Assembly: GCA_043783625.1 (NCBI GenBank) | Contig: JAYVZE010000148.1 | Coordinates: 6,451 to 70,450 of the forward strand | Direction: 5' to 3' | DNA: 64,000 nt | From: JAFDVL01 sp043783625 | Lineage (GTDB): Bacteria; Acidobacteriota; Blastocatellia; RBC074 | In this document: in pieces, positions 26,555 to 34,006 of the stretch | Layout of the letters: each line of letters opens with the position of its first letter | How positions within the stretch are numbered: position 1 is the stretch's first letter | The notes under the pieces: generated by a model | Told to the model about the DNA's origin: nothing | The model's database searches: none | The model's input: only the letters and a program-made list of their open reading frames with translations | Program-made: the position numbers and the translations under genes

Positions 26555-27406
26555 ATGTCTATCAAATTACTAGCCCTGGATATTGACGGGACACTCCTCA
26601 ATCCGAAAAGCGAAGTAACGCCTCGCGTGCAAGCTGCGCTGGATCAAGCACAGGAGCAAGGCGTACTGATTGCCTTGGCGACCGGACGCCGCTTCAGCTC
26701 GGCACGTCCCGTTGTGCAACAACTCAATCTTTCTATTCCGTTGATTTCTCACAACGGTGCTTTGACCAAAAATATTACGACGCTCGAAACGATTCAGTAT
26801 CATCATTTCGCTTGTGAAACCGCCCGCGAAGTCATCCAGCTCGGACGCGATTTCAAGGCAGATATTATTTGCTGCGACGATCCTGAGGGACTCGGCAAAA
26901 TGGTGATTGAAGGATTTTCGCCCGATAATCGCGCCCTGAAAAGTTATCTGAAAAAATATTGGGATTCAGTGGTTGAAGTGGATGATTTGCTCGGCTACTT
27001 GTCGCACGATCCAATTCAGATTATGTTTTCCGGGACGTGCGATCAGATGGACATTTTCTGTGAAGCTCTCGAAGCGCAAATCGGTGAGCGAGCGCAGATT
27101 TTTCAGACAAGGTATCGCAGCTTTGATCTGACTATCGTGGATGTCATCAGCCCACAGGCATCAAAGGGCAAAGCGATTGAATTTATCGCTCAATCACACG
27201 GCATTAAGCGCGAAGAAGTAATGGCAGTCGGCGACAATCATAACGATTTGCCGATGCTGCGCTACGCCGGAGTTGGCGTCGTGATGGGAAATGCGGAAGA
27301 ATATTTAAAACAAATGGGATTTGCGTTGACGGCGGCAAACACCGAAGATGGTGTTGCCGTAGCAATTGAAAAATTTATTTTAAATGCAGAAGCCCGCCCG
27401 CAGTAA
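26555..27406 (+). CDS. Cof-type HAD-IIB family phosphatase
   Basis: The 283-residue hydrolase begins with the HAD nucleophile motif LALDIDGTLLN (aspartates at residues 9 and 11), continues with the cap-domain region, and contains the late motifs KGKAIEFIAQSHGI and VMAVGDNHNDLPML, whose acidic residues bind magnesium. HAD-IIB enzymes dephosphorylate sugar phosphates, flavin or thiamine intermediates; the substrate is unknown here. The last codons (NAEARPQ and the stop) lie inside the left arm of a palindromic repeat at 27385, so the C-terminus has been shaped by that insertion. Confidence 0.9.
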   Translation: MSIKLLALDIDGTLLNPKSEVTPRVQAALDQAQEQGVLIALATGRRFSSARPVVQQLNLSIPLISHNGALTKNITTLETIQYHHFACETAREVIQLGRDFKADIICCDDPEGLGKMVIEGFSPDNRALKSYLKKYWDSVVEVDDLLGYLSHDPIQIMFSGTCDQMDIFCEALEAQIGERAQIFQTRYRSFDLTIVDVISPQASKGKAIEFIAQSHGIKREEVMAVGDNHNDLPMLRYAGVGVVMGNAEEYLKQMGFALTAANTEDGVAVAIEKFILNAEARPQ

Positions 27407-27457
27407 GGGCACATTAACAACACCAGAACACGCCTTTACTGCGTGCGGGCTTCTGCA
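27385..27457. repeat. Palindromic repeat, family member 1
   Basis: TGCAGAAGCCCGCCCGCAGT and the next four bases (27385-27408) pair with 27433-27457, with one mismatch and one extra base. The same arm sequence (GCAGAAGCCCGCACGTAGTAAGGGC in a slightly altered form) recurs at 32606-32682, so the two are copies of one element. The left arm encodes the last residues and stop codon of the HAD phosphatase. Confidence 0.8.
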
Positions 27458-27485
27458 ATAACTAAACTGTAAAGGAACAACTTAG

Positions 27486-27920
27486 ATGGCAAACCGAACA
27501 GCAACTATCGAAACTGATAAAGGAACAATCAAATTTGAACTCGCAGAAGACCTCGCGCCGATTACGACGGCGAATTTTATTGGTCTGGCAGAAAGTAAAT
27601 TTTATGACGGACTGAATTTTCACCGCGTCGAACCAGGCTTTGTCATTCAAGGCGGATGTCCGCAGGGCAACGGTACGGGCGGATCAGATCAGCGCATCAA
27701 ATTAGAAGTTTCTCCGAACCTCAAACACGGTGAAGCCGGAGGCGTAGCAATGGCGCGTTCATCACATCCTGACAGTGCCAGTTGCCAGTTTTATATCACG
27801 CTGGGCCCGGCAGGATTTTTAGATATGCAATACGCGGTGTTCGGGCGAGTGACTGAAGGAATGGATGTCGTCAAACAAATTCGCGTCGGTGACAAGATGA
27901 CCAGCGTTACCATCAGTTAA
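27486..27920 (+). CDS. Peptidyl-prolyl cis-trans isomerase, cyclophilin type
   Basis: The 144-residue cytosolic cyclophilin lacks a signal peptide. The catalytic region is seen in FHRVEPGFVIQGGCPQGNGTGG (shortened here to its start) with the active-site Arg, Phe and Gln, followed by GGVAMARSSHPDSASCQFYI with the substrate-binding residues. It catalyses proline isomerisation during protein folding. The gene is followed by a strong bidirectional terminator, and the palindromic repeat lies just upstream of its ribosome site (AAGGAACAACTTAG). Confidence 0.94.
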   Translation: MANRTATIETDKGTIKFELAEDLAPITTANFIGLAESKFYDGLNFHRVEPGFVIQGGCPQGNGTGGSDQRIKLEVSPNLKHGEAGGVAMARSSHPDSASCQFYITLGPAGFLDMQYAVFGRVTEGMDVVKQIRVGDKMTSVTIS

Positions 27921-27942
27921 AACAAAATTAGCCGCCAAAAAC

Positions 27943-27985
27943 AAAAGGAAGAATTGTAAAATTACAATTCTTCCTTTTTAGTTTT
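27943..27985. terminator. Bidirectional rho-independent terminator
   Basis: AAAAGGAAGAATTGTAA (27943-27959) pairs perfectly with 27963-27979 over a three-base loop, with AGTTTTT following. It lies between the convergent cyclophilin and BON-protein genes. Confidence 0.85.
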
Positions 27986-28001
27986 TCCGAAGCTTTAAAA
28001 A

Positions 28002-28397
28002 CTAAGGCTTCTTAGGTGCGGCTACCGGCTTGGCTGCGGGAGCAGCTTTGGGAGCCTTTTCCTTAGGCGCAACAGTAATATTATTTGTTACTGAAGTCGC
28101 ACCACAAGCTTTTGCTGCGCGAGTTTGACCACCTTTGGCGCCACCGCTGTTCACATCACCTGTCAGGGTTGCAACTCCGCCACTGACAGAAGCTTTGCCA
28201 TTTTTGATGGCACTTGAAGCAGCAAATTTATCGTTGATACATTTGGCAACTTCCGCATCACTCTTCGGCACGGATGCAACTTTGGCAGCCTTGGCAGGCT
28301 TCTCAGTTTTCGTTGCCGGAGCTGTTGCATTCTGTGCCATTGCACTCAAAGCAAATACCGCAACAGCTAAAATACTAAACAAATATTTTTTCATCAT
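28002..28397 (-). CDS. Secreted BON-domain protein
   Basis: A GAAGGAG site precedes the two adjacent ATG codons. The 131-residue product has a signal peptide (MKKYLFSILAVAVFALSAMA), a Lys/Ala-rich linker, and one BON-like domain at about residues 47-112 (DAEVAKCINDKF, then GKASVSGGVATLTGDVNSGG and VTNNITVAP). The C-terminal tail is Ala/Pro/Lys-rich. BON domains are thought to bind phospholipid or peptidoglycan-associated structures in the periplasm. Two cysteines might form a disulfide. It appears monocistronic. Confidence 0.8.
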   Translation of the reverse strand: MMKKYLFSILAVAVFALSAMAQNATAPATKTEKPAKAAKVASVPKSDAEVAKCINDKFAASSAIKNGKASVSGGVATLTGDVNSGGAKGGQTRAAKACGATSVTNNITVAPKEKAPKAAPAAKPVAAPKKP

Positions 28398-28611
28398 CTA
28401 ATCTCCTTCTCGGTTTGGGGGAAGTATCCAACCTACACACACTACTCAGCAATCGGACAGGGTATAAAAACGCTATTCCTGTTGTGCAAATGAAATGCAC
28501 GATGGATACAAAATACCAATATTGGTGGCGACTAAGATATTTGATGTAAAGTGATTAATCAAGCCTCTTATCTGAATTTCTGGACTTATTCTGCAAAAAA
28601 TCAGAAGCGGC

Positions 28612-29745
28612 TTACCCATTTCCACGATTTTCCAGCATTCTGCCCAAAGCAACTTTCGCCCAATGCGCTGTTTCTTCATCTACCGAAATTTGGTTTACAA
28701 CATTTCCAACGATCAGGTTTTCCAGCGACCATAAAAGATTTTCAGGAGCAATGCGGAACATCGTCGCGCACATACATAAATCCGGCGAGAGCAACGTCAC
28801 AAACTTGTCCTGATGCTTATGCGCCAGCCGATTGACCAGGTTGACTTCGGTTCCAACCGCCCATTTGCTGCCTGCCGGAGCTTCATCCAAGGTCCGAAGG
28901 ATAAATTCAGTTGAGCCGTTTAAATCTGCTTTGTTGACGACTTCATACCGACATTCTGGATGTACTAAAACTTTAATTCCCGGATACTCGGCTCGCCGTT
29001 CATCCACGTGACGCGGCAAAAATCTGCCGTGAACGGAGCAAAATCCTTTCCACAAAATTACTTTCGCGTTAACCAAATCTTCCGCCGTATTCCCGCCTAA
29101 ATCCAGACGCGGATCCCATACGACCATTTTATCTAATGGGATTCCATGCTTGATTCCGGTGTTGCGTCCAAGATGTTCATCAGGAAAGAAAATAAGTTTT
29201 TCAGAATTTCCGAGTGCCCAATCAAAGAGCTTGACCGCATTTGATGAAGTACAAACCGCGCCGCCATTCCTGCCACAAAACGCTTTCAGATTCGCCGCAG
29301 AATTCATATAGGTAATTGGCAGCACACCCGTAATTCCAAGTTCGGCTAATTGCTCCCAGGCGGTTTCGACCTGTTCAATATTTGCCATATCCGCCATTGA
29401 ACATCCCGCGCCAAGATCAGGCAAAATTACTTTTTGATGCGGCTGGCTGAGGATGTCAGCCGATTCCGCCATAAAATGGACTCCTGCAAAAACAATAAAA
29501 TCCGCCGTCGGACGGGTCTGCGCCTGAAGTGCCAGATTAAAAGAATCACCGGTAAAATCAGCGTGTTCAATAACATCGTCACGCTGATAATGATGACCAA
29601 GAATCACCAGGCGATCACCCAGCTTTTGCCGCGCCTGCTGAAGACGTGTACGCAATTCGGCTTCGCTTAAATGAATATAATCATCCAACGGCAACTCACC
29701 CTTCGCGTCATAATTTTCAATCGCTGGAACTGTGGCAATACTCAT
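28612..29745 (-). CDS. nadA: Quinolinate synthase A
   Basis: NadA condenses iminoaspartate with dihydroxyacetone phosphate to quinolinate in NAD synthesis using a [4Fe-4S] cluster. The 377-residue length and motifs fit: LVILGHHYQRDDVIEHAD, FAGVHFMAESADIL, the first cysteine context GAGCSMADMA, GAVCTSSNA, VHPECRYEVV and LCMCATMFRI. The start has a GAGGAG ribosome site. A 9-5-9 palindrome 25 bases upstream is a good candidate operator. nadB and nadC are not in the window. Confidence 0.96.
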   Translation of the reverse strand: MSIATVPAIENYDAKGELPLDDYIHLSEAELRTRLQQARQKLGDRLVILGHHYQRDDVIEHADFTGDSFNLALQAQTRPTADFIVFAGVHFMAESADILSQPHQKVILPDLGAGCSMADMANIEQVETAWEQLAELGITGVLPITYMNSAANLKAFCGRNGGAVCTSSNAVKLFDWALGNSEKLIFFPDEHLGRNTGIKHGIPLDKMVVWDPRLDLGGNTAEDLVNAKVILWKGFCSVHGRFLPRHVDERRAEYPGIKVLVHPECRYEVVNKADLNGSTEFILRTLDEAPAGSKWAVGTEVNLVNRLAHKHQDKFVTLLSPDLCMCATMFRIAPENLLWSLENLIVGNVVNQISVDEETAHWAKVALGRMLENRGNG

Positions 29746-29769
29746 AATTTCTCCTCAACTGATAATCAA

Positions 29770-29792
29770 GTTAGTGTACTTTCTACACTAAC
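29770..29792. promoter_or_regulatory. Palindromic operator candidate upstream of nadA
   Basis: GTTAGTGTA (29770-29778) and TACACTAAC (29784-29792) form a perfect 9-bp inverted repeat with a 5-base centre, and a further half-like site AAGTGTAC lies at 29803-29810. It sits in the nadA/HTH-gene intergenic region, 25 bases from the nadA start codon, where a repressor would block transcription. NAD synthesis genes are commonly controlled by dedicated repressors such as NrtR or NiaR; which protein acts here is unknown. Confidence 0.6.
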
Positions 29793-29906
29793 AAGTTTTT
29801 ATAAGTGTACAAGTTCTGTTCTTCACGCGCAAGCGGGTTTCCTGAAAAATTTTATGTGGGAGAGGCTGACGGAAAAGTGCTTTTGCGTTAGAGTGACGCA
29901 CAAGTT

Positions 29907-30464
29907 ATGAGTGAACTATCAACGCCGAAAAAATCATTTGAATTCTCTTCTCGTGAAATTGAAGAAGACATCCGCGCCCAGATCAGCCGGGCCTTTCACG
30001 AAGCGCGTTGGCTCATCACAAATTTGATTTTACCAGGTTCAGAAATCAAAGCTCCAACCATTGAACAGGCGACGAATTCTCCACTGGCAGAACAGATGCG
30101 AACCGTCATCGAACACGCCGCCGGATTGCGCGAAGTCCCGAATGTTTATGGGCAATGTATGCAATTATTGCGCCTGCTTTACGGCAAAGCCCCCAGCCAC
30201 GAACAAACGATTCCCTCTATTTTCTGGACGACGCCACTCGGTTCAGCAATCCACGAATGCTCCGGCAGTTTCACCGAACTCACCGAAGAAACTGAACTCA
30301 CCGAACCCGAAGCCGCACGATTTCTGGGTGTCAGTCAACTAACAATTTTGAGCTATTGTCAGAACGAAGGATTGAAACCCTGTCGAATGATTGGACCAAG
30401 ATGTTTATTTAAGGCAAATGAGTTGAAGGCTTTTCGGAAACGAAGATTTCAGGAAGAAAGTTAG
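29907..30464 (+). CDS. Protein with C-terminal excisionase/MerR-like helix-turn-helix
   Basis: This 185-residue protein is transcribed divergently from nadA. Residues about 1-125 are mainly helical and unrecognised. Residues about 128-180 read ELTEPEAARFLGVSQLTILS followed by a wing with GPRCLFKANELKAFRKRR, which is the layout of an excisionase-family helix-turn-helix. It has no recombinase neighbour, so it is more likely a transcription regulator or nucleic-acid-binding adaptor than a phage excisionase. The position next to the nadA operator makes local regulation possible but unproven. Confidence 0.7.
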   Translation: MSELSTPKKSFEFSSREIEEDIRAQISRAFHEARWLITNLILPGSEIKAPTIEQATNSPLAEQMRTVIEHAAGLREVPNVYGQCMQLLRLLYGKAPSHEQTIPSIFWTTPLGSAIHECSGSFTELTEETELTEPEAARFLGVSQLTILSYCQNEGLKPCRMIGPRCLFKANELKAFRKRRFQEES

Positions 30465-30472
30465 TCAGACTT

Positions 30473-31393
30473 TTATTGTTGCAGTTCCAGCACCGAAACT
30501 TCCGGCATACATCCATATCGAAGCGGAACCACGACCGTTCCCAAGCCGCGATTCACATAAAGCTGCGTATTGCCCAGCACCGCATGACCACGCATAAATT
30601 TACGGCTGGGACGATGCAGCCATCTCGACAAAGCGGTATCTTTTTTCGGTGCTAGAAGCTTCCAGTCAATTTGCCCACCATGCGTATGTCCGCTCAGCAT
30701 TAAATCAACTCCGGCGCGTGCGGCTTCGCGGATTAAGGCGGGATTGTGCGCTAACAAAATGCGTGTTTCCAGACGTGAAGTTCCGGCTAAGGCGGCTTTC
30801 ATATCGTCCAGCTTCATCATTAAATCGTCTACGCCAGCAATGCAAATGGTCGCGCCATCTTTTTCAAGGCGAACATTTTCATTGCACAATACGCGAATTT
30901 CTTGCGCTTCGAGTGCCTGTTTCATCATTGCGCCATCCGTCCAATGATCGTGATTTCCCAGCACGGCATACACGCCATGCTTAGCGCGTAAATGTCCGAG
31001 CGCACGGGCGCAGCCGGGAATGTAATCAGCAGAATGCGAAATATAATCTCCGGTCAGAACAACGAGATCAGGCTCCAGGGTATTGACGTGTTCGCAGACC
31101 GAAGTGATTTCAGCCTCACTCACGAAAGAGCTGTGATGAATATCTGAAAGCTGGATAATTTTGAAATTCTTGAAGACTTCGGGCAGCTTCGCAATTTTGA
31201 TGGGAAGATTCGTGATTTGGACGCGAGTCGTTTCAAATAATGCCGCTCGTAAAAAATTAATTAACTTACGACGACCTAACGTCTCAATACTTATGGGGTA
31301 CTGCGATGAGGAATATTGCGATTGATTGGAAATCCGGCTGATGACCCGATGTTTCACACGCAGATTAAAATCAGCCATTACTTTTCTTTTCAT
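30473..31393 (-). CDS. Metallophosphoesterase, YkuE-like
   Basis: The 306-residue protein contains the calcineurin-like metal-binding motifs in order: LSDIHHSS near residue 83, LTGDYISHSADY near 115, GNHDHW near 147, LLAHNPAL near 215 and LSGHTHGGQ near 235. The N-terminal 60 residues contain an amphipathic segment but no strong signal peptide. YkuE-type enzymes are often membrane-associated phosphoesterases acting on lipid or nucleotide substrates; the actual one cannot be inferred. It is convergent with the HTH gene (8-base gap). An internal ATG at 31378 (MADFNL) is an alternative start. Confidence 0.9.
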   Translation of the reverse strand: MKRKVMADFNLRVKHRVISRISNQSQYSSSQYPISIETLGRRKLINFLRAALFETTRVQITNLPIKIAKLPEVFKNFKIIQLSDIHHSSFVSEAEITSVCEHVNTLEPDLVVLTGDYISHSADYIPGCARALGHLRAKHGVYAVLGNHDHWTDGAMMKQALEAQEIRVLCNENVRLEKDGATICIAGVDDLMMKLDDMKAALAGTSRLETRILLAHNPALIREAARAGVDLMLSGHTHGGQIDWKLLAPKKDTALSRWLHRPSRKFMRGHAVLGNTQLYVNRGLGTVVVPLRYGCMPEVSVLELQQ

Positions 31394-31599
31394 TCAATTT
31401 TGACCGCTGCTGTTTGGGGACCCAGACAGCTATCAGCACGAACTCCTTTTCAAGGCTCGAATTATAGCTCTTTCGTTGTAGAAAGAGCAAGATTGAGGTG
31501 TTTAAAAGAATTAAGCCTAAGCAGCGGGATTTTATCTTTTCCCAAGTCTGCGGTAATATGTGACGTTAAATTCTTAGTAGAACTATTTCTTTTGTTGTT

Positions 31600-32604
31600 A
31601 TGGAAATCAAAACCAAACGAAGAATTTCGCGGATTGTCCGCGAAAGAAAAATGGCCGCTAAAGCTTTGCTATCAACCAAACATACGCTGTTGGCTCATAT
31701 TATTCCGATGCGCCGCTGCAATCTGGCTTGTGGTTATTGCAATGAGTACGACAAGACTTCCGATCCGGTGCCATTCGTCGAAATGCAGAAACGGATTGAT
31801 AAGCTGGCGTCCTTTGGAACTTCTCTGATTGTTATTAGCGGCGGCGAGCCGATGATGCATCCGCAGATTTGCGACATTATCGCCCACATTCGCAGCAAAA
31901 ATATTCTCTGCGGATTGATTAGCAACGGCTATTACATGACCAGAGAAAACATTCGTAAGCTGAATGAAGCGCGGTTGGATTATCTGCAAATCAGCATTGA
32001 TAACGTCACGCCGGATGAAGTTTCTCAGAAAAGTTTGAAGGTGCTGGCTCCGCGTTATTTGCGTTATTTATCCGAAGACGCTGAGTTTCATATCAACATC
32101 AATTCTGTCATTGGCGGAGGAATAAAAACCCCTGAAGACGCGCTGGCAGTCGCGGATAAAGCGGTCGAATTAGGTTTTTCGACTTCGCTCGGAATCATTC
32201 ACGACGGCACGGGTCAGCTTAAATCTTTAAGCGACCGCGAGATGACAATTTACAATAAACTCAGAAATTTCGGGAAAAGTGGATGGACTCGTTTTAATGG
32301 TTTTCAGGATGATCTGGCGCACGGCAAGCCGCACGAATGGCGTTGCCGGGCCGGAGCGCGCTACCTCTACATCTGCGAAGACGGTCTTGTCCATTATTGT
32401 TCGCAACAACGCGGATTCCCTGGCACTCCGATTGAGAATTATTCGATGGACGACATCAAGCGCGAATTTTATTCAGAAAAACCCTGCGCGAAATTTTGCA
32501 CGATTGCCTGTGTCCAGCAAATCGCGTATTTCGATAATTGGCGTGCTCCGCAAACATCTGAAAATCGCCCTTCGCTCGAAGGTGAATTCGGCGGAGCCGT
32601 TTAG
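31600..32604 (+). CDS. Radical SAM protein with C-terminal cysteine-rich (SPASM-like) region
   Basis: The 334-residue protein carries the radical SAM cluster motif C40-x3-C44-x2-C47 (RRCNLACGYCNEY), the SAM-binding GGEP motif near residue 88, and a C-terminal set of cysteines (WRCRAG, YICEDG, HYCSQQ, CAKFCTIACVQQ) that would bind one or two extra iron-sulfur clusters as in SPASM or twitch domains. Such enzymes modify peptides, proteins or cofactors. No precursor peptide or maturation partner is adjacent, so the substrate is unknown. The start has no clear ribosome site. Confidence 0.88.
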   Translation: MEIKTKRRISRIVRERKMAAKALLSTKHTLLAHIIPMRRCNLACGYCNEYDKTSDPVPFVEMQKRIDKLASFGTSLIVISGGEPMMHPQICDIIAHIRSKNILCGLISNGYYMTRENIRKLNEARLDYLQISIDNVTPDEVSQKSLKVLAPRYLRYLSEDAEFHININSVIGGGIKTPEDALAVADKAVELGFSTSLGIIHDGTGQLKSLSDREMTIYNKLRNFGKSGWTRFNGFQDDLAHGKPHEWRCRAGARYLYICEDGLVHYCSQQRGFPGTPIENYSMDDIKREFYSEKPCAKFCTIACVQQIAYFDNWRAPQTSENRPSLEGEFGGAV

Positions 32605-32605
32605 A

Positions 32606-32682
32606 AAGGCAGAAGCCCGCACGTAGTAAGGGCTTTTTCACATTATGAAAAGACGCCCTTACTACGTGCGGGCTTCTGCCTT
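32606..32682. repeat. Palindromic repeat, family member 2
   Basis: The 28-base arm at 32606-32633 (starting AAGGCAGAAGCCCGCACGTA) is repeated perfectly in inverted orientation at 32655-32682, with a 21-base spacer. It shares its arm sequence with the repeat at 27385-27457. It lies between the stop codons of the convergent radical SAM and transporter genes and could also act as a terminator. Confidence 0.85.
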
Positions 32683-32683
32683 G

Positions 32684-33967
32684 TTATTTCATCCCCAACA
32701 ACACGCCTTGTCCGTCACTAAAAATTCCCGCGACACATCCCGTCATCAACGTCCCCAAAGTAGCCGCCAGCAAAGCTCGAAATCCAAGACTGGCTAAATC
32801 ATCCCGGCGCGAAGGAACCAATGCTGCCGTTCCGCCGACAAAAATTGCGACCGAAGCGACGTGCGCGAAACCGCACAACGCATAGCTCAAAATCACGACG
32901 GTACGCGGATCGCTGATTTGCCCGCTCGTCACCATTTGCGCCAAATCCTGATACGCCACAACTTCCGTTAAAATCACACGTTCACCCAATAAACGTGCAG
33001 CTTCCGCGAGATCGGCACGCGCGATTCCCAGTAAGGCCACCAGCGGATAAAAAATCCAGCTCAGGATTTTTGTAATCGAAAGTGGTTCGGATAATCCAAG
33101 CATCTGACTAGGCCAGCCAATCAATTTGTCGCACAAAGCAACCAGCGCCAGAATCGCTACGAGCAAAGTCGCAATGCCAACGGCTAATTTTAATCCGTCG
33201 TTCGCGCCTTCGATAATCGCGCTCATCAAATTGCTGGAACGGGTAGATTCATCCTCTGCCGGAACGGTCAGCGCCGTTTCAGGAGTTTCCGTTTCCGGCA
33301 ATAATAATTTCGCCATCACGACTGAAGCAGGAATCGCAATCACCGACGCCGACAACAAATGTCCGGCAATATTCGGAAAAGATTTACTCAGCAATAACGT
33401 ATAAATCCCCAGTGTAGTCGAAGCCGCCGTCGCCATCCCCGTACTCAACACACACAGCAATTCTGAGCGCGTCATCTTCGCCAGATAAGGGCGAATCACT
33501 AACGCTGATTCGACTCCAACAAAAATATTTGCGGCTCCGCAGAGACTTTCAGCACCACTGATTTTCATCGTCCGATGAAAAAGTTTTGCAAAAATACGGA
33601 CGATGAATTGCAAAACATTCAAGTGATAAAGCGCGGCTGACAACGCCGAAAAGAAAACAGCAATCGGCAGCGCTTGAAACGCCAGAATGAAGCCAACTGA
33701 TCCCGCCTCTCCGGGACCGGCAGCCAGCGGGCCAAGCAGAAAATTCGACCCGGCTTTGGAAACATCGAGCAAAGCCATCACGCCATCATTGAGCTTCAAA
33801 AAAGTCTGGCGCGAACCCGGCAGACGAAAAATCAGCAGCCCGATAAAAAGCTGTAATCCCATTCCCCAGGCAACCGTGCGCCAATTGACTTTGCGACGAT
33901 GAGCGGAAAGCAGCCACGCAATTCCGGCAAAAGCAAAAAACCCAAGGGCAGAGATCAGATGCAACAT
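32684..33967 (-). CDS. Concentrative nucleoside transporter (CNT/NupC family)
   Basis: The 427-residue protein is an integral membrane protein with about ten hydrophobic segments. Residues 1-60 form the N-terminal Nucleos_tra2_N part, followed by a gate domain and the C-terminal transport domain with GAANIFVGVESALVIRPYL and STGMATAASTTLGIY, characteristic of CNT proteins. These import nucleosides with sodium or protons. A break near residues 205-225 (LLPETETPETALTVPAEDES) marks a cytosolic loop. It is separated from the upstream restriction gene by 39 bases and could be transcribed with it, but a shared function is unlikely. Confidence 0.93.
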   Translation of the reverse strand: MLHLISALGFFAFAGIAWLLSAHRRKVNWRTVAWGMGLQLFIGLLIFRLPGSRQTFLKLNDGVMALLDVSKAGSNFLLGPLAAGPGEAGSVGFILAFQALPIAVFFSALSAALYHLNVLQFIVRIFAKLFHRTMKISGAESLCGAANIFVGVESALVIRPYLAKMTRSELLCVLSTGMATAASTTLGIYTLLLSKSFPNIAGHLLSASVIAIPASVVMAKLLLPETETPETALTVPAEDESTRSSNLMSAIIEGANDGLKLAVGIATLLVAILALVALCDKLIGWPSQMLGLSEPLSITKILSWIFYPLVALLGIARADLAEAARLLGERVILTEVVAYQDLAQMVTSGQISDPRTVVILSYALCGFAHVASVAIFVGGTAALVPSRRDDLASLGFRALLAATLGTLMTGCVAGIFSDGQGVLLGMK

Positions 33968-34006
33968 AGTATTCCTTTTCAGAGTTAAATTTATTAGCTC
34001 AAAGTA

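Noticed and set aside
29907..30464. Phage excisionase
   Set aside because: The HTH is excisionase-like, but the protein is too large and has no integrase or phage neighbour.
27385..32682. CRISPR array
   Set aside because: The two matching palindromes are single copies 5 kb apart; no regular repeat-spacer spacing exists anywhere in the window.
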